29,088 bases of DNA from Candidatus Sumerlaeota bacterium (GCA_016928995.1 JAFGJS010000071.1:1-29088); one strand, 5' to 3'. Counted from the stretch's first letter, positions 17,318-24,874 are shown. Numbers and translations: made by a program. Notes: a model not told the origin generated them from the sequence alone.

Positions 17318-17520
17318 CGCAACAAAATCGCAGCATTCACATATATTAACGCAACACAAGCCTTTAAGCGTTGCATTATACGCAGTGACTATATCAGTAT
17401 CAGTGCGTGAAATCGACAGCGGTAAAACGGACTACGCGATAGTCCATTACAACTAACCTCCAAGACACAATGGATGCCAACGTTGTAAAATCAAACGTTA
17501 CGAAATGATGAGTTAAAAAA

Positions 17521-17550
17521 ATCCCGATCCAGCGTATCGGGATTTTTTTT
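17521..17550 (+). terminator. Rho-independent terminator downstream of leuS
   Basis: ATCCCGAT (17521-17528) and ATCGGGAT (17536-17543) form a perfect 8-bp stem, preceded by an A-tract and followed by seven T. It could work in both directions. It lies about 200 nt after the leuS stop. Confidence 0.92.
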
Positions 17551-17592
17551 GCCCTGAATGCACGAAATGATCCATCACAATGCAACGTACTG

Positions 17593-17622
17593 TTGACCTT
17601 GGTGAGTATGCCATGCCATAAT
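17593..17622 (+). promoter_or_regulatory. Promoter of the comEA-like gene
   Basis: TTGACC (17593-17598) and CATAAT (17617-17622), spacer 18 nt, in the gap between the leuS terminator and the gene at 17683. The -10 sits in a GCCATAAT context similar to the promoter at 18421. Confidence 0.7.
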
Positions 17623-17682
17623 CCCAATGTATCCATCGGGAAACGTGGGGATTCACAGCATTTCAAGTGGCGATGAGAATCT

Positions 17683-18396
17683 ATGCTCACCGGACTGACG
17701 ATTCGTGAACAACGGACTTTGCTGGTCTTGTTGGCGTTCTTGACGGCAGGAATGGCGCTGAGGCATTATTCGACGCTATCCGCGGAAGACGGTTTTCGAT
17801 TGCTGGAAGGGGACGCAGCGGGCTTTCAACAACTGTCGCAACCGCAACAGCGCGCTCAGCTGGAAGGAATGAAGGCGCCGAATCGCGAGCCTGGCGATTC
17901 TCTGATCGACATCAACAGCGCCGAAGAAGCGCAACTGACGCAATTGCCGCGCATCGGCCCCAAAACCGCCGCTCAAATCATCGCCTGGCGCCAGGCGAAC
18001 GGCGATTTTCACCAAATCGAAGACATCATGAAGGTTCCCGGCATCGGCCCCAAGACCTTCGATGGCTTCAGGGAATTAATCACTGCCGGCGGCGACGGTG
18101 CGCGTCCCATGCCGCAATCCCAAGCAACCAAGGCATCCACAGGGCCGGAAACTTCGCTGAACGCGCCGGTGACGACCTATCCTTCAACCGGTGAAACGGG
18201 TCTAATTATCAATATAAATACAGCCACACAAGCGGATTTTGAAAGCCTTCCGGGCATCGGACCGGCGATCGCGGAAAAAATAATCCAATATCGCCAGGCG
18301 CATGGTCCATTCCAGTCGACGCGGGATTTGCGGAAGGTTTCCGGCATCGGTGAGAAGAAATTGGAGAAACTTGAGCCTTGCATCCGTGTGGAATAG
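17683..18396 (+). CDS. ComEA-like membrane protein with two helix-hairpin-helix domains
   Basis: 237 aa. A membrane anchor lies at residues about 12-27 (TLLVLLAFLTAGMALRHYS). Two ComEA-type DNA-binding HhH units follow: residues 73-133 (SLIDINSAEEAQLTQLPRIG, then QIEDIMKVPGIGPKTFDGF) and 173-235 (LIININTATQADFESLPGIG, then DLRKVSGIGEKKLEKL), joined by a Thr/Pro-rich linker. ComEA binds double-stranded DNA outside the inner membrane during natural transformation; most ComEA proteins have one such unit. No comEC or other competence gene is adjacent, so a competence role is only possible. The ribosome site before the ATG is weak (GATGAGA). Confidence 0.85.
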   Translation: MLTGLTIREQRTLLVLLAFLTAGMALRHYSTLSAEDGFRLLEGDAAGFQQLSQPQQRAQLEGMKAPNREPGDSLIDINSAEEAQLTQLPRIGPKTAAQIIAWRQANGDFHQIEDIMKVPGIGPKTFDGFRELITAGGDGARPMPQSQATKASTGPETSLNAPVTTYPSTGETGLIININTATQADFESLPGIGPAIAEKIIQYRQAHGPFQSTRDLRKVSGIGEKKLEKLEPCIRVE

Positions 18397-18420
18397 GACG
18401 GCCCTCTGAGGATTATTTGT

Positions 18421-18448
18421 TTGACAGCAAAGCTCTGCGTGGCATAAT
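18421..18448 (+). promoter_or_regulatory. Promoter of the five-gene envelope cluster
   Basis: Consensus TTGACA (18421-18426) and CATAAT (18443-18448) with a 16-nt spacer, 25 nt after the comEA-like stop. The predicted transcript starts near 18455 and has a leader of about 100 nt before the ATG at 18554. Confidence 0.75.
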
Positions 18449-18460
18449 TAGAGCTATTAT

Positions 18461-18525
18461 CATGTTTAGACAGAGACCACATCTGTCTATCATGCGAGCA
18501 GCATGCCTTCTTCGCAAGAAGATGC
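18461..18525 (+). promoter_or_regulatory. Two hairpins in the 5' leader of the envelope cluster
   Basis: First, TAGACAG (18467-18473) pairs with CTGTCTA (18483-18489), extended by CATG at 18461 and 18491. Second, CTTCTT (18507-18512) pairs with AAGAAG (18516-18521), extended by GCAT (18501) and ATGC (18522) with a 2-nt bulge. Both lie between the predicted start of transcription and the ribosome site GGAG at 18541. The first could also be a DNA operator. Confidence 0.45.
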
Positions 18526-18553
18526 GGAGTGCTTCTCGCGGGAGCGGATGAAG

Positions 18554-19681
18554 ATGACCAAACGTAAAATTTGGATGCTGAACGGGATGCTTGCTGCGTC
18601 CTGTTTCCTTGCGACTTCGGGATGGTCTCAGGGATTCACCCCTCTATTCGATCAACAACCTCCAGCGCCGCCGGCCTTCGGCGCGCCGGCTCCGGGCGGG
18701 AATGCTTTTAATCTTGGAACCCCAGGAGGCGTCGGCGTCAGCGACACCTACACGGAATCGCTGGGCGGTTACACTGTCAGCATCACGCCCTCGTATGGCA
18801 ATGGCTTTGCCAATCAACTCGTGTTGGACAATCGCCCCACATTCCAATGGGAAGCAGGCGGAGTCACCGTGCAAATCGCAACCAACCGTTTGCGAGTGGC
18901 AAACATGGATTACGGCCAGGTTTCACCGGGATCGGACATTACTGTGAATAACGGACAGGTGAGCGTCAACAACGAGCCCCGCCTCGGCCGTGAAGACTGG
19001 CGGGCGATGCTCTCCACGCGTAAAACCGTGCTCACCGGGGCCCGCGTGCAAGACCGCATCACGCATAAATTGCTGGACGACGTGTATTACATCCGGGTGA
19101 CGGATGACGAATTTAATCAGATGGTTCCGCTGCCCTCGGACGACGGCGAGTGGCCCGATCTGACTGCTAATGATAAAATCTACAGCAATTTCGACCAGAC
19201 CGACAAATATCTCAGTCCGGAGTCCAACCAGCTCAAGCTGCGTGTGATCCGCATGATCGAACTGGCTGAAAATCTGGGGCCGTTGGATTTCTATGGCGTG
19301 CATGCCGCGGCGACGGATCCTTTTTCCACGCTGCCGAATTACTACGTGGAGGAAGAGAATCGCGACAAGAAAATCCGCGAATGGGTGGATCAATTTTTGA
19401 AAGACTATCGCCGTGAGCCGGACAATCCGGACAGCACGGATTTTTGGCCGCTTTATGTGCCAGAACCGCCGCGCAAGCCGTATATGGCCGCGCCGGAATC
19501 GTTCGATGCGCTCTATCTGGACCGTTCCGAGGAGAGTCAACAGGAAATGACCGAGGCCCAACAGCAAGGTCCGCAAGGGCGCACCGTCATCGGACCTTCC
19601 GGCCAGCCGATCCCGACCACGGGCGACACGCTGATCTCAGGCCCCGGCGGAACCGTCACAACGAGCTATTACAGCCGGTGA
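18554..19681 (+). CDS. Secreted protein of unknown function, first gene of envelope cluster
   Basis: 375 aa from the ATG at 18554, 9 nt after GGAG; ATGs at 18503 and 18548 are less well placed. Signal peptide to about residue 26 (MLAASCFLATSGWSQ). A Pro/Ala/Gly-rich stretch (QQPPAPPAFGAPAPGGNAF) covers residues about 34-53. Then comes a beta-rich part (GGYTVSITPSYGNGF, VTVQIATNRLRVANM) and an acidic, mixed part (RVTDDEFNQMVPLPSDDGEW, KIREWVDQFLKDYRREPDNP). The tail is Gln/Gly/Thr-rich. I do not recognise a family. It is followed after 32 nt by the tail-anchored protein gene and is presumably co-transcribed with it from the promoter at 18421. Extracytoplasmic location is the only firm inference. 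Confidence 0.85.
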   Translation: MTKRKIWMLNGMLAASCFLATSGWSQGFTPLFDQQPPAPPAFGAPAPGGNAFNLGTPGGVGVSDTYTESLGGYTVSITPSYGNGFANQLVLDNRPTFQWEAGGVTVQIATNRLRVANMDYGQVSPGSDITVNNGQVSVNNEPRLGREDWRAMLSTRKTVLTGARVQDRITHKLLDDVYYIRVTDDEFNQMVPLPSDDGEWPDLTANDKIYSNFDQTDKYLSPESNQLKLRVIRMIELAENLGPLDFYGVHAAATDPFSTLPNYYVEEENRDKKIREWVDQFLKDYRREPDNPDSTDFWPLYVPEPPRKPYMAAPESFDALYLDRSEESQQEMTEAQQQGPQGRTVIGPSGQPIPTTGDTLISGPGGTVTTSYYSR

Positions 19682-19713
19682 CCATGAATTTCATAAAGGA
19701 CGTGTAAACAAAG

Positions 19714-20514
19714 TTGGCAGCGGAAGAAACTCGAACGCCAGAATCGCAAGGCATCAAACCAGCGCCTAGACCTGGACAACGGCGCCCCGCCGGCGGACAA
19801 CCACGTCCCGCTCCGGCGCAAAAGGGCGCGCCCGGTCGGCCAGCTGCGGCCCCGCGCAAGGCGCCGCGACAAGCCCCGCCGGCAAGCGCCCCCCCAGAAG
19901 AAACTTCGGAAAAAGCGGCGGCGGCGAGCGCGGATGGCAAGCCGAAAAAGAAAACCGACGAGCAGAAAATACAGGACATTCGCGCCAGCATGGTTGAATT
20001 CCTCGAGATCTGGAAAGAGACCAAGGGGATGCTGCTCAAAGCCTTCATGGCCAAAGAGCCGATCAGCGACGCGGAAGAGGAGAAATTCCTCACACAAAAG
20101 ACGCAGCTGATCCGGATGGGCAAACGGCTGGACATGCAAACGCCGAGCTACCTTGAAGTCGGCAACGACCAAATTAATAAAATCATGAAAGCCGCGGTGA
20201 ATCTCAAGATCCTCAGCGAAATGAACACCATCGCGAAAAAGGGATTATACTCAAACTGGCATATTGCATACCTGCAAATGCATCGCACTATCGGCGCGCT
20301 CGATGTCTTTGCCGATGGCTACCGTCCGAAGCGCGAAGTGAAGAAAAGATCGTCGTTCGAGAAAGCCGCGCAGAGCATGAGCGGCATGTTCGGCCATCGC
20401 ATCAGCGCATCGGGAGAAACGGCTGAAGAAAGCCCGGTGAAAACGATCATTATGATCGTGACCGGACTGGCGCTCACAGCCCTGCTCATCTGGGCGGCGC
20501 TGAATATCGGTTAA
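19714..20514 (+). CDS. Pro/Ala-rich tail-anchored protein, paralogue of the gene at 24050
   Basis: 266 aa from the TTG at 19714; AAAGGA lies 13 nt upstream and a 7-codon reading frame (MNFIKDV, 19684-19707) sits over the ribosome site, so the start is uncertain. Residues 1-80 are disordered, rich in Pro, Ala, Arg and Lys (APRPGQRRPAGGQPRPAPAQ). Residues about 82-205 form a helical domain with ISDAEEEKF (117-125) and NWHIAYLQMHRTIGAL (181-196). A single membrane helix closes the protein (243-263, IIMIVTGLALTALLIWAAL), so the bulk should face the cytoplasm if tail-anchored. EEEKF and the WH block recur at the same distance in the protein at 24050. I know no family name for it. Confidence 0.82.
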   Translation: MAAEETRTPESQGIKPAPRPGQRRPAGGQPRPAPAQKGAPGRPAAAPRKAPRQAPPASAPPEETSEKAAAASADGKPKKKTDEQKIQDIRASMVEFLEIWKETKGMLLKAFMAKEPISDAEEEKFLTQKTQLIRMGKRLDMQTPSYLEVGNDQINKIMKAAVNLKILSEMNTIAKKGLYSNWHIAYLQMHRTIGALDVFADGYRPKREVKKRSSFEKAAQSMSGMFGHRISASGETAEESPVKTIIMIVTGLALTALLIWAALNIG

Positions 20515-20598
20515 TGAATAGGAATACGATCCAGCTCTAAATAGATCATAAAAAACGATCGAGAACGGTTGACGCTTATTACTGCGGAGGAACTTGGC

Positions 20599-23500
20599 AT
20601 GAACGCTCAAATGGAAAACTGGACGCGACGCTTCCTGCTGTTGACCATGGCCCTGGCTCTGACGGCCGGCGGCTTCGGCTGCAAGAAAATCCAGAGCAAC
20701 ATGAAGCGCAACAAATTCGAAAAACTGCAAACCCAAGCGGAGCCTTACCGCCCCTTCCATCATGAGAAGGATCGGGCGGAGCAGGCCCAGCAACAGTATG
20801 ACGCCGGACAACAGGCGTTCAGCGGGGCTGATTTTGAAACGGCGCTCAACCGCTTCAATGAAGCCGTGAACATTCAGCGCGAAGTGCTGGATGAATCGCG
20901 GCGCAAGGAAGCCAAGGAGCAATTCGACGAAGCCACCGTGGAACGCAGAATCGCCGAGAAAAACGACGGCGCCACCTTGGGCGAAGGGCCGGAAGATTAC
21001 CAGAAAATCATCAGCATGCACGATGAGACCAAGGAGCTGTACGACAACGGCAAATACGACGATGTGATTGAGAACTCCAAGATCATCATCGAAGACGTGC
21101 GTCAGCTCCTGCTCAAACTCAAGAACCAGGCCGAGAGCAAAATTCAGGCCGCGAAGAGTCAGCGTGAATCGATGGAGGCGCACGAATGCTCGCGATACGC
21201 CCCGGAGTTCGTTCAGGACGTCGAGCGTCTGATTCAGGAGGCCGAAGCGCAGGCCTCGTTCGAAGTTCGCCATTATAAAAACACCATCGACCGCGCCGAT
21301 GAAGCGATCCGGCGCGCCGGAGAAGGCATCACTGAAGCGCAACGCGTCATCGCCCTGAACGAGATCAGCGAAGTCGAAACGCTGCAAGGCATCGCCATCG
21401 GCCTGGACGCGGAGAAATGGGTGCCCGAGGAGTGGAAGAAAGCCCAGCAAGATTATGAGACGATGAAGGACGTCTACGATCAAAAACAGGATTACGTCCG
21501 CTCTCGCGACATGGCGATCCAACTGAAATCATTCTGCGAACAAATGATCGTCGACACCCGCCGAGAGATCGCCTCGGATGCGATCGCCAAGCTCAACGCT
21601 GAATTCACACGCATCGTCAATGAAAACGCCAAACTGTACCTTGAGTCGGATGTGAACTCCCTCGACGGCATTTTAAAGGCGACACAGGATCTTTACGACA
21701 AACAGGCTGATGCAAATTACTTCAGCAACGAATACGAGCGTGTGAAAAACATCGCTGAACAAGGCCTGCTGGAATGCGAGTCGCTCTGGCGGAGTTTCGA
21801 TTCGTACACCGTCGAAGAAATTCAACAGGCCCGCAGCCGCCACGACGTGGCGCGCGAAGTGTTTGATAAGATGCAAAAGGTCTTTTGGCCCAAGGAAAAT
21901 GAATACATCAAACGCATCGATCTGGAATTTGAAAACAACAAGCAAACCTTGCAGACAACGCTGGACGCCACCCTCAGTCAAGTCGACCGGGACATCGAAC
22001 GAGCCGATCAGCTGCGCATCGAAGAGCAAAAGTATCACAACGCCATCAAACTCGCCCGTGAAAGCGGCGAACGCTCCAATGAGGCGCTGGCGCAGACCTA
22101 TAATGTCGTGGCGCACAACGCCATCAATGAAGTCGCCGACCAGCTCAGCCGCTGGGAGCGCGACGGCGGCAAGGAATGGGCCGACGAGCAGATTTTCGCC
22201 TGTCAATCCTCCATCGACGAAGCCATCACCCTGCGCGATCTGGAGCAATACGAGGAATCGATTCGCAAGTCGGCGGAAGCGCGCTGGAAACTTGATTTCG
22301 CCATCCAAAAAATCGAACAGAAAGCCGTAGCGGAAGTGCAAAGCGCCCAGCGGAAAATTCAACAAGCGCTGGATGAAAAAGCGCTGGTTTTCACCACTGA
22401 TGAAATCAAAGAAGCCGAGGCGCTCTATCAAGACGCGCAAAACCAAATGGAGCAGGAGCACCTTAAAGACGCCGTGCTGCAAGCGCAGCAGGCCCAGGAC
22501 ATTGCCGATCGCGCTCGCGAGACCTCCACGGAACTCTGGACCCGTGATGAAATCCAGCAGGCCGTGATGCAAGTCCGCATGTCCCAGGACGCCGGCGCCG
22601 CTCAATACTCGGGCGAACTGCTGGACAAAGCGGAAAACGAGCTCGCCGCGGCGCGCAAACTGCTGGATGAAAAGAAATACAACACGGCCCGCCTGGTCGC
22701 CAGCCAGGTGCAGGAAGACGCCAGCCGTTCACGTTATTACTTGATCGATCAAGCCGAAGACCGCACGGACATCGCCCGCCAATACGGCGGATGGAGTTAC
22801 GACCGTCCGACGATGACCGAGGCCATTCGCAACAACAAAGTGTCGCGTGAAATGATGGAACGTCAGGACTACGAAACCGCCAATCAATTGGCGCGCGAGG
22901 CCATCGCGCTCGCCGGCCAGACCCTCGATTTATCCAAACGCAAAGCCTATCAGGAGGAACTGGTTAAAATTCAGGAGACCATCAAGATCCTGATGGGCTC
23001 CGGCGCCAAGTACTATCAGAAAGATCAAATCGAGAAAATGATGCAGGAATCCGACGCGCTTCGCCGGGCTTTCCAGGCGGATGATTTCGCGGAAAACTTC
23101 GATGAATATTTCAACCGCATGCAGGCGCTCTATAAGGATCTGACCGACACGTTGGCGATGACCGGCGATGTGCTGGAGGCGTATATCAACAAGGAGAAAC
23201 AACGCGTTGAGCGCATCGAGGGGATGGATGAATCCGTGTTCTTACGAACCGAACTCGACGAAATCAATTCGCTCCTGAACATCGCGCATGTCGAGTTCAA
23301 TCTCAAACAAAACTACTTTCAATCCTACGACAGTCTGCGCAAGGCGGACGGCCGCCTGAATAAAATCGAAAAGGGTTTAGAGCAAGACATCTACCTCGAC
23401 GATGTGCGCGAAATCCTCACGGAGCTGTCCACCGCCAAGAGCAAATTCTCCGACATTCTGAGCATGAATCGCAAGACGCTGAAATCGTTCACCCAGGGAC

Positions 23501-23835
23501 ACGGCGGGCAGAACCAATATGTCGCCATCGTCGGCCGTCTTTCGCCGTACGAGTTCCGCGCGAAGATGGACGAGCTCTTCACGCGCGCCAGCATCCTGGC
23601 TCCGCCGGCGGGTTCGGGGCTTGACATCGTCCAAGATGAGCTGGTTATTATGCTGACGGATGCGCGGCGCGCCGCGATGAATTTCGAAAAATTGATGATT
23701 GTCGAAGAATACGACAACCAGACCATCGGCTCGATCATTGATCGCGCGTATGATCTGATGGCAAAAGTAAACAAAGCTCACGCCGGACTGGCGGAACAAT
23801 TGCTGCATAAAGGCACGAGCACGCATAGCATTTGA
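20599..23835 (+). CDS. Giant helical-repeat putative lipoprotein (1078 aa)
   Basis: 1078 aa from the ATG at 20599, 8 nt after GGAGG. N-terminal export signal (FLLLTMALALTAGGFGC); the Cys at about residue 28 could be lipidated although the box (GFGC) is not canonical. Next is a TPR-like pair (AQQQYDAGQQAFSGADFETA). The rest is almost wholly alpha-helical with degenerate repeats of a form YxxEEixxAxxxyxxA...dYxxAxxxAxxA, seen starting near residues 198, 273, 593, 668, 730 and 804; examples are KWVPEEWKKAQQDYETMKDV and YSGELLDKAENELAAARKLL. These resemble DUF4398-like periplasmic helical repeats by eye. Very rich in Glu, Gln, Lys and Arg; no C-terminal membrane helix. Probably a long periplasmic or outer-membrane-tethered rod or scaffold; function unknown. 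Confidence 0.9.
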   Translation: MNAQMENWTRRFLLLTMALALTAGGFGCKKIQSNMKRNKFEKLQTQAEPYRPFHHEKDRAEQAQQQYDAGQQAFSGADFETALNRFNEAVNIQREVLDESRRKEAKEQFDEATVERRIAEKNDGATLGEGPEDYQKIISMHDETKELYDNGKYDDVIENSKIIIEDVRQLLLKLKNQAESKIQAAKSQRESMEAHECSRYAPEFVQDVERLIQEAEAQASFEVRHYKNTIDRADEAIRRAGEGITEAQRVIALNEISEVETLQGIAIGLDAEKWVPEEWKKAQQDYETMKDVYDQKQDYVRSRDMAIQLKSFCEQMIVDTRREIASDAIAKLNAEFTRIVNENAKLYLESDVNSLDGILKATQDLYDKQADANYFSNEYERVKNIAEQGLLECESLWRSFDSYTVEEIQQARSRHDVAREVFDKMQKVFWPKENEYIKRIDLEFENNKQTLQTTLDATLSQVDRDIERADQLRIEEQKYHNAIKLARESGERSNEALAQTYNVVAHNAINEVADQLSRWERDGGKEWADEQIFACQSSIDEAITLRDLEQYEESIRKSAEARWKLDFAIQKIEQKAVAEVQSAQRKIQQALDEKALVFTTDEIKEAEALYQDAQNQMEQEHLKDAVLQAQQAQDIADRARETSTELWTRDEIQQAVMQVRMSQDAGAAQYSGELLDKAENELAAARKLLDEKKYNTARLVASQVQEDASRSRYYLIDQAEDRTDIARQYGGWSYDRPTMTEAIRNNKVSREMMERQDYETANQLAREAIALAGQTLDLSKRKAYQEELVKIQETIKILMGSGAKYYQKDQIEKMMQESDALRRAFQADDFAENFDEYFNRMQALYKDLTDTLAMTGDVLEAYINKEKQRVERIEGMDESVFLRTELDEINSLLNIAHVEFNLKQNYFQSYDSLRKADGRLNKIEKGLEQDIYLDDVREILTELSTAKSKFSDILSMNRKTLKSFTQGHGGQNQYVAIVGRLSPYEFRAKMDELFTRASILAPPAGSGLDIVQDELVIMLTDARRAAMNFEKLMIVEEYDNQTIGSIIDRAYDLMAKVNKAHAGLAEQLLHKGTSTHSI

Positions 23836-23930
23836 TCGAAGGACAAGCCCGCGGGCTGCGCGCTGCAACCGGTCTTCCGTATTCGGACCGCGGCCGCGAA
23901 CAAATCAACACGAAACGGACGCCTATCGCC

Positions 23931-24029
23931 ATGAACATCGTATATAGCGCAGAAGTCCTGGTTATTGTCGCCGTCATTGTCGCCGCCGCTTACATCCTTT
24001 ACACCTTTGACCTGTTCAGCCCTGATTAA
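23931..24029 (+). CDS. 32-aa single-span membrane micropeptide
   Basis: 32 aa: a short polar start (MNIVYSAE), one hydrophobic helix (VLVIVAVIVAAAYILYTF) and a short acidic tail (DLFSPD). It sits 95 nt after the giant lipoprotein gene and 20 nt before the next Pro-rich protein gene, on the same strand. The ribosome site is poor (ACGGA about 12 nt upstream). A longer in-frame reading from a TTG at 23832, overlapping the previous gene, would give 65 aa, but its extra part is Arg-rich and less protein-like. The position in a tight cluster and the clean transmembrane pattern favour a real small membrane protein; conservation would be needed to be sure. Confidence 0.55.
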   Translation: MNIVYSAEVLVIVAVIVAAAYILYTFDLFSPD

Positions 24030-24049
24030 TAAGGAATTTGAGCGTACAT

Positions 24050-24781
24050 ATGGCAGACAATCTTAACACAAATCCATCTTCCGCAGGCTCCCCGCAGCAG
24101 CCTCCGCGTCCGGCGCGTCCAGCTGTTCAACAACCCGGCATGGGCCGGCAACCCAGCGCTCCGCAGCGGCCTCGTCCAGCCCGGCCCGCGGGTCCAAGGC
24201 CGCAAGAAGCGCCTAAGCCGGCAGGTCCGGCGCAAGCAAAGCCTGTCGCTGGAGAAACACCGCCAGCCGACGAAAAAAAATCATCGAAACAATCCGGCGG
24301 CATGTTCGGCAAAGCCAAAGGCGGTGGAAAAAAAGCAGGCGTTAATTTTCGCAATCTGGATTACCGCATCCAGCTCTGTACTGCATACACCAACGACTGG
24401 CGGCAATTCTTCGACTTTTTCGGCGAAGGTTTTGAAGGGCGGCGAATCACGCAGCAAGAAGAAGAAAAGTTTCACGTTCTGCTGGTGGACTTGGCGAACA
24501 AACATTACGTTTACACTGAACTCATCAACAATCATCTCGAACCGAAGTACAAAAAGGCCATCTTTGACATTCTTTGCGACTGCATCAGCCTCTCGCACGT
24601 CAAGAATCTCTCCGTATCCGAGTACAGCCGTTTGATTCAACGCTGGCACGAGGTTTTCATTTACATGAACAAGGCTCTCGGCATCCTGGTCAGTCAAAAA
24701 GCGGAGATCGAGGCCAATCAGAAGACGAAGGAATCGATGAAGAAACACCCCAAGAAAGCGCCGGAATCCGGCAAGGAATAA
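24050..24781 (+). CDS. Pro-rich soluble protein, paralogue of the gene at 19714
   Basis: 243 aa from the ATG at 24050 (AAGGA 14 nt upstream; a TTG at 24038 is an alternative). Residues 1-95 are disordered and Pro/Ala/Arg-rich (PPRPARPAVQQPGMGRQP), then Gly/Lys-rich. Residues about 100-215 are a helical domain with ITQQEEEKF (133-141) and RWHEVFIYMNKALGIL (198-213). In the protein at 19714 the same two blocks are 61 residues apart; here they are 62 apart. Unlike that paralogue it has no C-terminal membrane helix but a Lys-rich tail, so it should be cytoplasmic. Last gene of the cluster before a strong hairpin terminator. No known family recognised. Confidence 0.83.
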   Translation: MADNLNTNPSSAGSPQQPPRPARPAVQQPGMGRQPSAPQRPRPARPAGPRPQEAPKPAGPAQAKPVAGETPPADEKKSSKQSGGMFGKAKGGGKKAGVNFRNLDYRIQLCTAYTNDWRQFFDFFGEGFEGRRITQQEEEKFHVLLVDLANKHYVYTELINNHLEPKYKKAIFDILCDCISLSHVKNLSVSEYSRLIQRWHEVFIYMNKALGILVSQKAEIEANQKTKESMKKHPKKAPESGKE

Positions 24782-24827
24782 TAGAAACGGCGCGTCAACA
24801 AGCACCAATAATTTAGCAGAAAATTCA

Positions 24828-24853
24828 GGCCTGACGGCGAGCGCCGTCAGGCC
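24828..24853. terminator. Bidirectional terminator between convergent genes
   Basis: GGCCTGACGGC (24828-24838) and GCCGTCAGGCC (24843-24853) form a perfect 11-bp stem with a GAGC loop. It is flanked by GATTTCT on the plus side and, on the minus strand, by TGAATTTTC. It lies between the envelope cluster (plus) and the epimerase gene (minus). Confidence 0.8.
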
Positions 24854-24874
24854 GATTTCTATCGCGGGCGCGAA

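Larger units (their letters stand above)
17318..17682. other. 365-nt interval with hairpins, terminator and promoter
   Basis: No gene is supported. In order it contains a hairpin with ACGCA/TGCGT arms (17380-17408), a perfect GGACTA/TAGTCC hairpin with 5-nt loop (17429-17445), an AACGTT/AACGTT hairpin (17479-17499), a strong terminator (17521-17550) and the promoter of the comEA-like gene (17593-17622). The first 230 nt could be a long leuS 3' UTR or a small RNA. Confidence 0.5.

Noticed and set aside
16301-17359. 352-codon open frame antisense to leuS
   Set aside because: It is the complement of a well-supported leuS coding frame; its His/Arg/Val/Leu-rich composition and lack of any motif are typical of GC-rich shadow frames.
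17400-17690. 96-codon minus-strand frame downstream of leuS
   Set aside because: It runs through a strong rho-independent terminator and the promoter of the next gene, and has no recognisable protein feature.
20251-21522. 423-codon open frame antisense to the envelope cluster
   Set aside because: It crosses the boundary between two plus-strand genes that have good ribosome sites and export or membrane signals; composition is that of an antisense shadow.
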